The notes beneath the pieces were generated by a model, which made no database searches, had not been told where the DNA came from, and saw nothing but the letters and a program-made list of their open reading frames with translations. DNA of 11,172 nucleotides, taken from assembly GCA_905236495.1 (NCBI GenBank), contig CAJOPV010000054.1, forward strand, positions 1 through 11,172, in the 5' to 3' direction. Within the stretch, counting starts at the first letter, position 1; each line of letters opens with the position of its first letter. Both the position numbers and the translations under genes were made by a program. Below, piece by piece: positions 1 to 6,727 of the stretch. This DNA is from an uncultured Christensenellaceae bacterium (lineage in GTDB: Bacteria; Bacillota; Clostridia; Christensenellales; Aristaeellaceae).

Positions 1-6
1 TATAAT
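1..6 (+). promoter_or_regulatory. possible -10 box at the window edge for the C11 peptidase gene
   Basis: The window opens with a perfect TATAAT hexamer, 61 nt before the chosen start codon at 68. A transcript from it would begin near 12-14 and carry a leader of about 55 nt, which is a normal arrangement. The -35 element would lie outside the window, so it cannot be checked, and a single hexamer is weak evidence. Confidence 0.35.
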
Positions 7-67
7 GGCTTCAGATGAAATATGTATGCTGTCGGCGCAGGAAGCTGAACAGAAAAGGGGAATGAAC

Positions 68-2959
68 ATGCAGGGACCTTTGAACCGAAAAAAGAAAGTC
101 ATCGGGCAGGCCGATGAGGAAAACATGCAGACCCACGGCGAGGCGCTGGAGGGCGGCCCGGTGGGAGATGAAAACAAAATGGAGGAACGCCGGGAACAGA
201 TGGAGGAGCGCCGGGAAGCGCCCCGGCAGGCGGATATGAGCCAGCGGCCCATGTCCCGGCCCAAGGGCCAGATCGGGCAGATGTTTGGCAATATGAACAC
301 CCAGGGCCCGGCCCTGGGCGGCTCCGCCCAGCAGAGCAGGCCCGCTGCCTCCTCTTCCCAGCCCCAGGCCAATCCCTTTGCCCAGCGGCCTGAGCAAGCC
401 CAGCAGAGCCAGCAAGCGCGGCCGGCCCAGCGGCCTGAGCAGACGCAGCAAAGCCAGCAGGGGAAAGGGCTGTTCAGCGGCTCTGCTTCCTCTGGCGGCA
501 GAGGCTTTAGCCCCCTGCTCATCATCGTGGTGCTGGCGGTGCTGCTGCTGGGCGGCGGCGGTGGCCTGAGCGGCCTGTTCGGCGGCGGCGGCGGCGAGGA
601 TGCCCAACTGCCTTCTTCCAATACCAATACCGGCTCCGGCAGCAATGGCGGCACCGGCGCGCTGATCGAATCGCTGCTGGGCGGCAGCCAGAATACCCAG
701 CAGAGCAGCTATACCCTGCCCACAGCCGCGCCTACAGCCCGGCCCACCGCCGCGCCTACAGCCGTTCCGGCGACCGCCCAGACGGGCAGCAGCGCCCTTC
801 TGCAGCAGCTGCTTGGCGGCGGCTGGTACAGCCAGCAGACGGGCATCGGCACGGCTGAAACCGCAACCTCTTCCGCTGTCAATACCATCGTGGATACCAC
901 CGTTCGCAACGGCATCCTGGATACCTCCGTCGCCAGCGGCAGCCGGGCCAAATATACCAAGCTCACCGGCGGCGGCAGGGATACCGTCACGGTGATGATC
1001 TATATGTGCGGGGCGGACCTGGAATCCCGCAGCGCCATGGGCACCAAGGACCTGCAGGAAATGCTGAACGCCAGCTATGGGGACAACGTGCGGGTGATCA
1101 TCTATACCGGCGGCAGCACCTCCTGGCGGAACAACCTGGTTTCCGCTTCCTATAACCAGGTATGGCAGGTGAAGGGCGGCAGGATGAACTGCCTGGTGGA
1201 AAACGCGGGCACCGCCGCCATGACGAACCCCGCCACCTTGTCCTCCTTCATTCAGTACTGCGCCCAGAATTTCCCCGCCACCCGGTACGGCCTGATCCTG
1301 TGGGATCACGGCAGCGGATCGGTCAGCGGATACGGGTACGACGAAAAGAACGCCCGCAGCGGCAGCATGAGCCTGGCGGGGCTGAACACCGCCTTCAAGG
1401 ATGGAGGCGTGAAATTTGACTTCATCGGCTTTGACGCCTGCCTGATGGCGACGGTGGAAACGGCGCTGATGGCGAACAGCTACGCCGATTACCTGATCGC
1501 CTCCGAGGAGACGGAGCCGGGCATCGGCTGGTATTATACCAATTGGCTGACAATGCTTGGCAAAAACACCAGCGCCTCCACCCTGGAAATCGGCAAGCAG
1601 ATTTGCGACGATTTCGTGCAGCAATGCGCCTCCCAGTGCCGGGGGCAGGCTACCACCCTGTCGGTGACGGACCTTGCGGAGCTTGCCAACGCCGTGCCTT
1701 CCAGGCTGAAGGCCTTCTCCCAGTCTATTTCCAGCCTGATTTCCAATCAGGAATACAAAACCGTTTCCAACGCCCGGAACGGCAGCCGGGAGTTTGCCGC
1801 CTCCACCCGCATCGACCAGGTGGATCTGACCGACCTGTGCTTTAAACTGGATACCCAGGAAAGCGCGGCCCTGGCCTCCGCCCTGCGGGGAGCGGTGAAA
1901 TACAACCGCATCAACAATATCTCCAACGCTCACGGCCTGTCCGTCTATTTCCCGTATCAGAAGGTGAGCAGCGTGGATAAGGCGGTGAGCACCTACGCCG
2001 CCATCGGCATGGACAGCAGCTATTCCCAGGCCATCCGGGATTTTGCCAGCGTGGAAGCCAGCGGTCAGGCCGTCAGCGGCGGTTACGGCTCCGCCATGCC
2101 CTCCCTGTTCGGCGGGTATGACGACAGCGGCTACGGCAGCTCCGACATGATCGGCGATCTGCTTTCCGCCTTCCTGGGCGGTGGGTTCGGGCGCATCGGC
2201 GGCCTGGATGACAGCAACGCCGGGTTCCTTTCCGACCGAAGCCTCAGCGACAGGGCCCTGACCGATTACCTGACCGCCAATTACCTGGACGCGAAGGCCC
2301 TGGCCTTTACGAAGGACGGAACCGATTGGGTGCTGAGCTTGGAGCCTGCGCAGTGGGCGCTGGTGACCGGGGCGGAGCAGAACGTATTCTACGATAACGG
2401 TGAAGGATACGTGGATTTGGGCCTGGACGCCCTCTTCTCCTTCGATGAACAGGGCCGGATGGTGGCGGATATGGACGGCACGTGGCTGGCGATCAACGGG
2501 CAGCCCGTGGCCTATTACAACGAGGGCGCCGCATACAGCGAAACGGACGGTTGGCTGTTCACGGGCCGGGTGCCCGCCCTGGTGGACGGGGACAGGGTGA
2601 ACCTGCTCATTGCCATCAGCGCCGAAACGGGGGACGCCGCCATCACCGGCATCCGCTATGATTACGTCAACGGCGAAACGGAAACGGTGGCAAAATCGCT
2701 GACAGTGGAGGAGCTGTTTGACTTTATGGCCTCCATCGGGGATACCCGCACGGCGCTGCCGCTGCAGTTCGTGGCGGACCTGTACGATTATCATCAGCAG
2801 TACCAGGCCAGCTACCGCTTCGGCAAGGAAACCGCCCTGACCCAAACCGGCATGCAGATCGGAAACGTAAAGCTGCCGGACGCCGACAAGATGCTGGTGA
2901 CCTACCGCTTCACCGATATCTACAATCAGGCCTATTGGACCCCTGTGATCGGGAAGTAA
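68..2959 (+). CDS. membrane-anchored C11 (clostripain-family) cysteine peptidase
   Basis: 963-aa endopeptidase of family C11, which normally cuts after Arg or Lys. Start at 68 is preferred because AGGGG at 56-60 sits 7 nt upstream; in-frame ATGs at 5 and 62 are less well placed. Order of parts: a charged, then Gln/Pro-rich cytoplasmic N-terminus (1-145); one membrane segment (about 147-163, FSPLLIIVVLAVLLLGG); a Gly-rich and Thr/Pro/Ala linker; the catalytic domain from about residue 305 (VTVMIYMCGADLE); a Gly-rich insert (about 667-720); and a C-terminal region of about 240 aa that I do not recognise. The expected dyad is present: His414 in LILWDHGSG and Cys458 in IGFDACLMA. The later HGLSVYFP is also typical of the family. 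The topology predicts an external protease held by a signal anchor. At 963 aa it is much longer than the catalytic core alone. Its substrate is unknown. A strong terminator follows. Confidence 0.9.
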   Translation: MQGPLNRKKKVIGQADEENMQTHGEALEGGPVGDENKMEERREQMEERREAPRQADMSQRPMSRPKGQIGQMFGNMNTQGPALGGSAQQSRPAASSSQPQANPFAQRPEQAQQSQQARPAQRPEQTQQSQQGKGLFSGSASSGGRGFSPLLIIVVLAVLLLGGGGGLSGLFGGGGGEDAQLPSSNTNTGSGSNGGTGALIESLLGGSQNTQQSSYTLPTAAPTARPTAAPTAVPATAQTGSSALLQQLLGGGWYSQQTGIGTAETATSSAVNTIVDTTVRNGILDTSVASGSRAKYTKLTGGGRDTVTVMIYMCGADLESRSAMGTKDLQEMLNASYGDNVRVIIYTGGSTSWRNNLVSASYNQVWQVKGGRMNCLVENAGTAAMTNPATLSSFIQYCAQNFPATRYGLILWDHGSGSVSGYGYDEKNARSGSMSLAGLNTAFKDGGVKFDFIGFDACLMATVETALMANSYADYLIASEETEPGIGWYYTNWLTMLGKNTSASTLEIGKQICDDFVQQCASQCRGQATTLSVTDLAELANAVPSRLKAFSQSISSLISNQEYKTVSNARNGSREFAASTRIDQVDLTDLCFKLDTQESAALASALRGAVKYNRINNISNAHGLSVYFPYQKVSSVDKAVSTYAAIGMDSSYSQAIRDFASVEASGQAVSGGYGSAMPSLFGGYDDSGYGSSDMIGDLLSAFLGGGFGRIGGLDDSNAGFLSDRSLSDRALTDYLTANYLDAKALAFTKDGTDWVLSLEPAQWALVTGAEQNVFYDNGEGYVDLGLDALFSFDEQGRMVADMDGTWLAINGQPVAYYNEGAAYSETDGWLFTGRVPALVDGDRVNLLIAISAETGDAAITGIRYDYVNGETETVAKSLTVEELFDFMASIGDTRTALPLQFVADLYDYHQQYQASYRFGKETALTQTGMQIGNVKLPDADKMLVTYRFTDIYNQAYWTPVIGK
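179..220 (+). repeat. two-copy 21-bp tandem repeat coding MEERRE(Q/A)
   Basis: Two adjacent 21-nt units (179-199 and 200-220) code MEERREQ and MEERREA in the cytoplasmic N-terminus of the C11 peptidase. The units differ at few bases, which suggests a recent in-frame duplication. The segment is highly charged and probably helical. Confidence 0.7.
380..469 (+). repeat. two-copy 45-bp tandem repeat coding AQRPEQ(A/T)QQSQQ
   Basis: Two 45-nt units (380-424 and 425-469) code AQRPEQAQQSQQARP and AQRPEQTQQSQQGKG, just before the membrane segment of the C11 peptidase. The match is near perfect over the first 12 residues. It is an in-frame low-complexity duplication, not a CRISPR or mobile-element repeat, and is likely to vary in copy number between strains. 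Confidence 0.8.
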
Positions 2960-2969
2960 GCTTTGACTT

Positions 2970-3003
2970 CGCCCCTCCTGCAAAAACGGGAGGGGCGTTT
3001 CTT
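2970..3003 (+). terminator. intrinsic terminator after the C11 peptidase gene
   Basis: CGCCCCTCC (2970-2978) pairs perfectly with GGAGGGGCG (2989-2997) as a 9-bp GC-rich stem with a 10-nt loop, followed by TTTCTT. It starts 10 nt after the C11 stop codon and ends about 18 nt before the next start codon, so it lies between two genes on the same strand. Confidence 0.85.
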
Positions 3004-3021
3004 ATGAAACGGAGAAAGAAC

Positions 3022-3336
3022 ATGAAAAAAGTGCGCATCACGGTGAAAAAAATCGCCCGGTATGACGAGCTGATCGCGGCCTATGAAAACCCCATTGCCC
3101 ACGCCTGCAATATGCGGCTGGGGCAGGTGTTCATTGCCAACGGCTGGGAAAGGCCGGAGGGGTTTTGCAGCAGCGCCTGGGATACGGTATCGCCCTTTGT
3201 GATGACCTTGAGCCACGGGGGAGAAAACCTCTACGACGGCTGGATGAAGGACCCCAGATCCGCCATGATCTCCTGCAACGACGGCTTCCGCCCGGTGAGC
3301 TTCCTGCTGGAGGCGCTGGATGAAGACGCTGAATAA
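3022..3336 (+). CDS. TIGR04076 family small protein, function unknown
   Basis: 104-aa soluble protein with the layout of the TIGR04076 family: an N-terminal V.ITVKK strand, a central GQVF..NGWERPEGFCSSAWDTVSPFV block, a Gly-Gly (SHGGENLYDGW) and a C-terminal S.NDGFRPVSFLLEAL. Length fits the family's usual 90-105 aa. The start at 3022 is chosen because GGAG at 3011-3014 lies 7 nt upstream. An earlier in-frame ATG at 3004 and the longer extension back to 2935 would overlap the terminator or the C11 gene and lack a site. Cysteines are seen in HACNM, GFCSS and MISCND. No enzymatic role is established for the family, and none is assigned here. No promoter of its own is clear, so expression may depend on read-through of the preceding terminator or on a promoter inside the 3' end of the C11 gene. 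Confidence 0.8.
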   Translation: MKKVRITVKKIARYDELIAAYENPIAHACNMRLGQVFIANGWERPEGFCSSAWDTVSPFVMTLSHGGENLYDGWMKDPRSAMISCNDGFRPVSFLLEALDEDAE

Positions 3337-3421
3337 CAGCTCAGCGCAGCGACAAATTGATATCGGAAGCAGCCATACTGACCGAGCCGTCCCGGGGTTC
3401 AGGTTATTCGGAAAGAGCAGC
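3337..3421. other. intergenic stretch without recognised genes
   Basis: About 85 bases lie between the TIGR04076 stop codon and the HU terminator. I see no ORF with a ribosome binding site, no RNA gene and no convincing hairpin in it. A GGTTC at 3398-3402 is not part of a tRNA T-arm. Confidence 0.5.
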
Positions 3422-3458
3422 AAAAAAAGGACGTTCCTTTTGATCAGGAGCGTCCTTT
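3422..3458 (-). terminator. terminator of the HU gene, possibly bidirectional
   Basis: Positions 3426-3438 (AAAGGACGTTCCT) pair with 3446-3458 (AGGAGCGTCCTTT) over 13 bp with one G-T wobble and a 7-nt loop. On the minus strand the stem is followed by the U-tract given by the A run at 3422-3428, so it should end the HU transcript. On the plus strand it is followed by a moderately T-rich stretch and may also stop transcription from the TIGR04076 gene. Confidence 0.85.
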
Positions 3459-3471
3459 GCGTTTTAACGGT

Positions 3472-3762
3472 TTATTTCTTGGCGGCCTTTTTATTCACGG
3501 TTTCCTTCATATCCTTGCCGGGCTTGAAGGCGGGCACGCGGGAAGCCTTGATCTTGATTTGTTCGCCGGTGCGGGGATTGCGGCCCGCCCGGGCGGTGCG
3601 GGTGCGGATCTCGAAGGTGCCGAAGCCCACCAGCACCACTTTGCCGTCGGCGACCAGGCCTTCGGTGATCCCCTCCAGGGTGGCGTTGACGACTTTCATG
3701 GCTTCCGCCTTGGTGATTTCAGTGGTGGAGGATACTTTTTCGATCAATTCAGTCTTATTCAT
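3472..3762 (-). CDS. hup: HU-family DNA-binding nucleoid protein
   Basis: 96-aa histone-like protein that dimerises and bends DNA without strong sequence preference, helping to compact the chromosome. The full HU/IHF pattern is present: an N-terminal helical dimerisation part (MNKTELIEKVSSTTEITKAEA), then VGFGTFEIRTR, then the beta-arm GRNPRTGEQIKI with the intercalating proline at residue 63, and PAFKPGKDMKETVN near the end. It has a short Lys/Ala-rich C-terminus (KKAAKK) beyond the usual 90 residues. The start is placed at 3762 because AGG at 3772-3774 lies 9 nt upstream; the in-frame ATG at 3771 would touch that site. It is a single-gene unit with its own promoter and terminator, as is common for HU. 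IHF is unlikely in this lineage. The plus-strand reading frames across this gene are shadows. Confidence 0.95.
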   Translation of the reverse strand: MNKTELIEKVSSTTEITKAEAMKVVNATLEGITEGLVADGKVVLVGFGTFEIRTRTARAGRNPRTGEQIKIKASRVPAFKPGKDMKETVNKKAAKK

Positions 3763-3809
3763 GGTACGCATCCTTTCTGTTTAAGCGATGGGAAAACCTT
3801 GCTGACAGA

Positions 3810-3838
3810 ATTATACAATATTTTGCCGAAACAAGCAA
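3810..3838 (-). promoter_or_regulatory. vegetative promoter of the HU gene
   Basis: On the minus strand a TTGCTT -35 (3833-3838) is followed after exactly 17 bp by a perfect TATAAT -10 (3810-3815). This would give a leader of roughly 40 nt before the HU start at 3762. It lies in the gap after the tldE stop codon, so HU can be transcribed separately from tldDE. Confidence 0.75.
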
Positions 3839-3858
3839 GCATTATATTTTGCGGCGGT

Positions 3859-5136
3859 TTACAGCACCGTGATCCCCTGCATGAGCAGGAGGGAAGGGCC
3901 TTCGTAGGACCCCTGCACCGCCGTTTCCCGAGAGAGACGCAGATGCCGCATCACGTCGCTCAGCTTGCCGCTCATGGTGATGCCGGTGACGGGCCGGAGG
4001 GCTTCGCCGTCAAAGTAATAGGCCAGGCGGATTTCCCCGCCTACGTAATCATTGTACAAGTCCACCTGCAGGCCGGATAAGGATGCGCACTCCAGATAGG
4101 GCTGGGCCTTCAATTGCTGCTTACTGAAGCTGCCCGCCCCCAGGGAGATGCATTTCAGGCTGCCGCTGGGCTTTTCCACGTTCAGGTATTGCCCGAAACG
4201 ATTGGAGCCGAAATAGTTTTTCACCACGCCGTTTTGGATGAGGCAGGTATCGGTCAGGGCCAGGCCGTCGTCGTCAAACAGGGCGGAGCGGTCGCTGCCC
4301 GCCACGATGCCCTTCATGGTAAATGAGATCCGATCCCCGTCGCCGTCCTTTTGCAGATCGTCGCCGAGCTTTATGGGATTGGCGTGGCTATACACGGCGG
4401 AATAATTCAGCGCCCAGGCGTATTCCAGCAGAAGGTTCTCGATTTCGTGAGGCCGAAGCAGCACGTTCACGGTCATGGGGGTTTGGGGCTTCTGCGCCGA
4501 TACCCGATCCCGCACCGCCGCCATTTTGTCCGCGATCTCCGCGGTGATTTTTTCCGGATCAAAGACGGTGAAACGGTAATCCTCATACAGCTCCACGGAC
4601 TGATGATCGTCGGTAAAGGTGGGGATGGCCTCGATCATCACCCGATGGGTGACCTGGGTCTTATCCACGCCGCTGCTGTTGAGGACCCGGAGGGTATCCC
4701 GGTACAGAAAGATTTCGCAGGCGTTGATGCTGCCGCCGGGCACGGTATCCGCTTGGAAGACCGCTTCGGCGATGCGGCATCCCAAAGCCTTCATATCCGC
4801 ATCCTTCATGTTGGTGGGCAGCTCCGCATGGAGAGTATCCCTTTCGGGCAGCGTATAGGGCGGATTGGAAACGAGCTTGGCCCGGCTCACCGCGGCGTCG
4901 ATCTTTTCCGCGATATCGCTTTCGGACATGGCGGGAGATACGGAAAAGGAGGAATCCCCCCGGGCGCCGTCGTGATCCACATAGACGGTGACGGAGATAT
5001 CGGCGGTATCGGTGGCGCGCACCGTTTCCAGGCTCCGATGCACGAAAAACAGTTCATAGGACGTGCGCAGGGTTTGGGAGACGCGCCAGGCGCTGATCTC
5101 CCTATTCTTTTCAAGCAGCGCTTTTACCGTATTCAT
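3859..5136 (-). CDS. tldE: TldE/PmbA-like subunit of the TldD/E metalloprotease
   Basis: 425-aa protein of the U62 (PmbA/TldD) family. It lacks the HExxH-type metal site found in its upstream partner and keeps family features towards the C-terminus (RPHEIENLLLEYAWALNYSAVY, the DDDGLALTD segment, YLEC, and MSGKLSDVM), as expected of the non-catalytic TldE half of a TldD/E heterodimer. In Escherichia coli the pair trims unfolded peptides and matures microcin B17. The start at 5136 (MNTVKALLEK) is chosen because its ATG overlaps the tldD TGA by 4 nt (ATGA), a translational coupling arrangement; an extension to 5190 would run deep into tldD without support. No terminator is evident between its stop and the HU promoter. 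E. coli PmbA is about 450 aa, so the length fits. The substrate here is unknown. Confidence 0.88.
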   Translation of the reverse strand: MNTVKALLEKNREISAWRVSQTLRTSYELFFVHRSLETVRATDTADISVTVYVDHDGARGDSSFSVSPAMSESDIAEKIDAAVSRAKLVSNPPYTLPERDTLHAELPTNMKDADMKALGCRIAEAVFQADTVPGGSINACEIFLYRDTLRVLNSSGVDKTQVTHRVMIEAIPTFTDDHQSVELYEDYRFTVFDPEKITAEIADKMAAVRDRVSAQKPQTPMTVNVLLRPHEIENLLLEYAWALNYSAVYSHANPIKLGDDLQKDGDGDRISFTMKGIVAGSDRSALFDDDGLALTDTCLIQNGVVKNYFGSNRFGQYLNVEKPSGSLKCISLGAGSFSKQQLKAQPYLECASLSGLQVDLYNDYVGGEIRLAYYFDGEALRPVTGITMSGKLSDVMRHLRLSRETAVQGSYEGPSLLLMQGITVL

Positions 5137-6530
5137 CCCAGCTTCACCCTCACTTTCAAATTGGGCCCGCCGTCGGAGACCCGCACCCATTCCTTATAGC
5201 CCTTGCCGCACATGCCGGAGCCGATGACCTTTCCCTGATCGGAGACCATGGAAATGGATTTGAGCAGGTCCGGCACGAAGCCGCTCATCACCACGGGGGA
5301 TACGTAATGATCCGTCAGCTTGCCATCCACGATCTCGATGCCGTACTCGGCAGTGCATTGGATCTGCCAGTTTTTGGGGTCCTCCATGCCGTTGTTGGTT
5401 TCAAAGAGCATGTAGCCGTGCTGAACGGAGGCGATCATATCTTCCAGCTTATCCTTGCCCGGCTCAAAAAAGGTGTTGGTCATCCGGGCGTAGGCCTTTC
5501 GCTTAAAGGAATCCCGCCGCCCGTTGCCGGTGGGGGCTGTATTCAGCTGAGCGGCGCTGGTGAGATCGGAAAGGCCCGAAACCAGGATGCCGTCCCGGAT
5601 GATTTGGGTATCCTGGGCCAGCACCCCGTCGTCGTCAAAGAAATAGGAGGCCACGGAATGGGCGGCAGCCGCCCCGTCGTGCATGTTGGTGATGGGAGAG
5701 GCCACGTACTGGCCCATGCAGTGCTTCGCCATGGCCCGATCCTTCACGAACTGATCCATTTCCACCCCGTGCCCAAAGGCCTCGTGAGCGATGAGGCCGG
5801 TGATGGAGGGATCGGTGATGACGTCATAGATGCCGGGCTCGATGGGGGTGGCCTTTGTCAGGTGCCGGGCCAGATCGATGACCTGATCGGCGCCGCCCCG
5901 AAGGGCGTCTATGATCTCCTTCAGCCGATCGGAGCCTTCGGTGCGCCGGGCCTGCACCAGTTTGTCCCCGTTGTAGGTGACGATCAGATGCCCGTTGGCC
6001 CAGCCGTAATGCTGGGTGAGGGCGCGGTTTCTGGATACGAAGATTTTGGATACGGTGAAGGGCTGCAAAATGCAGGCGGCGTTGAGCACCCGATCATCCT
6101 TTTGGGACAATTCCGCAACCATCTCCTGGCACACGGACAGCATATCCTGATCGGAATAGGCGGCAAAATCCGTCTCCCGGGCGAAATCCTGCCGGAGAGG
6201 ATCATCCCGGACGGGGCCGGGGGAGATCATTTTCTGCGCAAGATTCGGGTCTGTCTGCACGGCGGCAAGGATGCGCTCCGCAAGGGCCGCCTTATCGCCG
6301 GAAATATCATTCAGGGAATACTCGAAAAAGGCGCGTCCGTCGTTCATCTTCACCACGAAGCCGCATTCTCCCTGGCCCTCCTGCACGGCGGAGGTGCGCT
6401 TGTCCGCACGCACCACGGTGGCCCGCACGTCGGTGCCCAGGATGCTGACGTAGGGGAAATGGCGGCCCAGGGCCTGCACCAGTTCTTCGCAGTCCCGGCG
6501 CTTTTCATTCAAATAAGTGGAAAAGGGCAT
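5133..6530 (-). CDS. tldD: TldD metalloprotease, catalytic subunit
   Basis: 465-aa zinc-dependent peptidase subunit. The metal site is visible as HEAFGH at residues 249-254 (IAHEAFGHGVEMDQF), giving His249, Glu250 and His254. A late Cys441 in GSGMCGKGY matches the third zinc ligand known for E. coli TldD. The family end GGPNLKVRV is also present. TldD works with TldE in a cytoplasmic heterodimer with the active site in an internal chamber that admits only unfolded peptides. The start at 6530 has an AGGAGG (6538-6543) at 7 nt spacing, an optimal site. It is the first gene of a two-gene operon and overlaps tldE by 4 nt. No peptide precursor or azole-forming enzyme gene lies nearby, so a role in natural-product maturation is not indicated by context. 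Long plus-strand frames across it are shadows. Confidence 0.93.
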   Translation of the reverse strand: MPFSTYLNEKRRDCEELVQALGRHFPYVSILGTDVRATVVRADKRTSAVQEGQGECGFVVKMNDGRAFFEYSLNDISGDKAALAERILAAVQTDPNLAQKMISPGPVRDDPLRQDFARETDFAAYSDQDMLSVCQEMVAELSQKDDRVLNAACILQPFTVSKIFVSRNRALTQHYGWANGHLIVTYNGDKLVQARRTEGSDRLKEIIDALRGGADQVIDLARHLTKATPIEPGIYDVITDPSITGLIAHEAFGHGVEMDQFVKDRAMAKHCMGQYVASPITNMHDGAAAAHSVASYFFDDDGVLAQDTQIIRDGILVSGLSDLTSAAQLNTAPTGNGRRDSFKRKAYARMTNTFFEPGKDKLEDMIASVQHGYMLFETNNGMEDPKNWQIQCTAEYGIEIVDGKLTDHYVSPVVMSGFVPDLLKSISMVSDQGKVIGSGMCGKGYKEWVRVSDGGPNLKVRVKLG

Positions 6531-6562
6531 GGCTGTTCCTCCTTTATAAACGCTCGGCCTTT

Positions 6563-6571
6563 ATTATACCA
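6563..6571 (-). promoter_or_regulatory. extended -10 promoter of the tldDE operon
   Basis: Read on the minus strand, TGGTATAAT (6571 to 6563) is a perfect extended -10 element (TGnTATAAT). The hexamer 17 bp upstream (TTCCTT, 6586-6591) is a poor -35, which is common when the extended motif is present. The expected start lies about 25 nt before the tldD start codon, leaving a short leader that includes the AGGAGG site. Confidence 0.7.
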
Positions 6572-6620
6572 GCATTGCCGTGAAAAAGGAAGGCGGGAGA
6601 GAAAAGAGAAATAATATTTG

Positions 6621-6637
6621 TTTAAGGTTTCTTTAAG
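6621..6637 (+). promoter_or_regulatory. TTTAAG-N5-TTTAAG direct repeat, likely response-regulator site
   Basis: Two identical TTTAAG hexamers (6621-6626 and 6632-6637) are separated by GTTTC, giving an 11-bp period, one helical turn. Direct repeats with this period are typical for OmpR-family response regulators; TTTAAG-N5-TTTAAG is the published pattern for CiaR of streptococci. The second copy ends 15 bp before the -10 box at 6653, so a bound dimer would cover the -35 region and could activate a promoter with a poor -35. No regulator gene is in the window, so the binding protein is inferred only as a family. Confidence 0.65.
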
Positions 6638-6649
6638 GAGGCCGGGATA

Positions 6650-6658
6650 TGCTATACT
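6650..6658 (+). promoter_or_regulatory. extended -10 element for the beta-helix lipoprotein gene
   Basis: TGCTATACT (6650-6658) fits TGnTATAnT with one departure from TATAAT. The hexamer 17 bp upstream (TCTTTA, 6630-6635) is weak and falls inside the direct repeat at 6621-6637. The predicted transcript starts near 6665-6668 and has a GC-rich leader of about 60 nt. The Shine-Dalgarno AAGGAG (6715-6720) lies 7 nt before the start at 6728. Confidence 0.65.
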
Positions 6659-6727
6659 TACCGGGGGATGAAAGGCCCCGGCGGGCGGCCTCCGGGCGGC
6701 TCACCTTTGACGGCAAGGAGAGGGACT

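Noticed and set aside
380..469. Direct repeats as a possible CRISPR array or mobile-element end
   Set aside because: There are only two adjacent copies with no spacer, both in frame in Gln-rich coding sequence, so this is a protein-level duplication.
11..2983. A 990-codon open frame on the minus strand over the C11 peptidase gene
   Set aside because: It mirrors the real gene in GC-rich DNA where stop codons are rare. Its translation is low-complexity with no recognisable domain, and it has no fitting ribosome binding site; the plus frame has the C11 catalytic motifs.
2935..3021. Extended N-terminus of the TIGR04076 protein
   Set aside because: It would overlap the C11 coding end and the terminator hairpin, whereas the start at 3022 has a correctly spaced GGAG and fits the family length.
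3390..3412. GGTTC-containing segment as a possible tRNA T-arm
   Set aside because: The T-loop consensus is not completed, and no acceptor or anticodon stem can be built around it.
3320..3784. Plus-strand frame starting in the TIGR04076 gene and running over HU, with a hydrophobic stretch
   Set aside because: Most of it is antisense to HU, it crosses the HU terminator, and no ribosome binding site precedes its ATG. The hydrophobic run is a by-product of the antisense reading.
3763..3858. Possible small RNA or peptide precursor gene after tldE
   Set aside because: The stretch is accounted for by the HU promoter and leader, and there is no ORF with a ribosome binding site.
5307..6614. Long plus-strand frame across tldD
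   Set aside because: The minus strand shows a complete TldD with zinc motif, AGGAGG site and promoter. The plus frame would also run through the tldD promoter and has no family signature.
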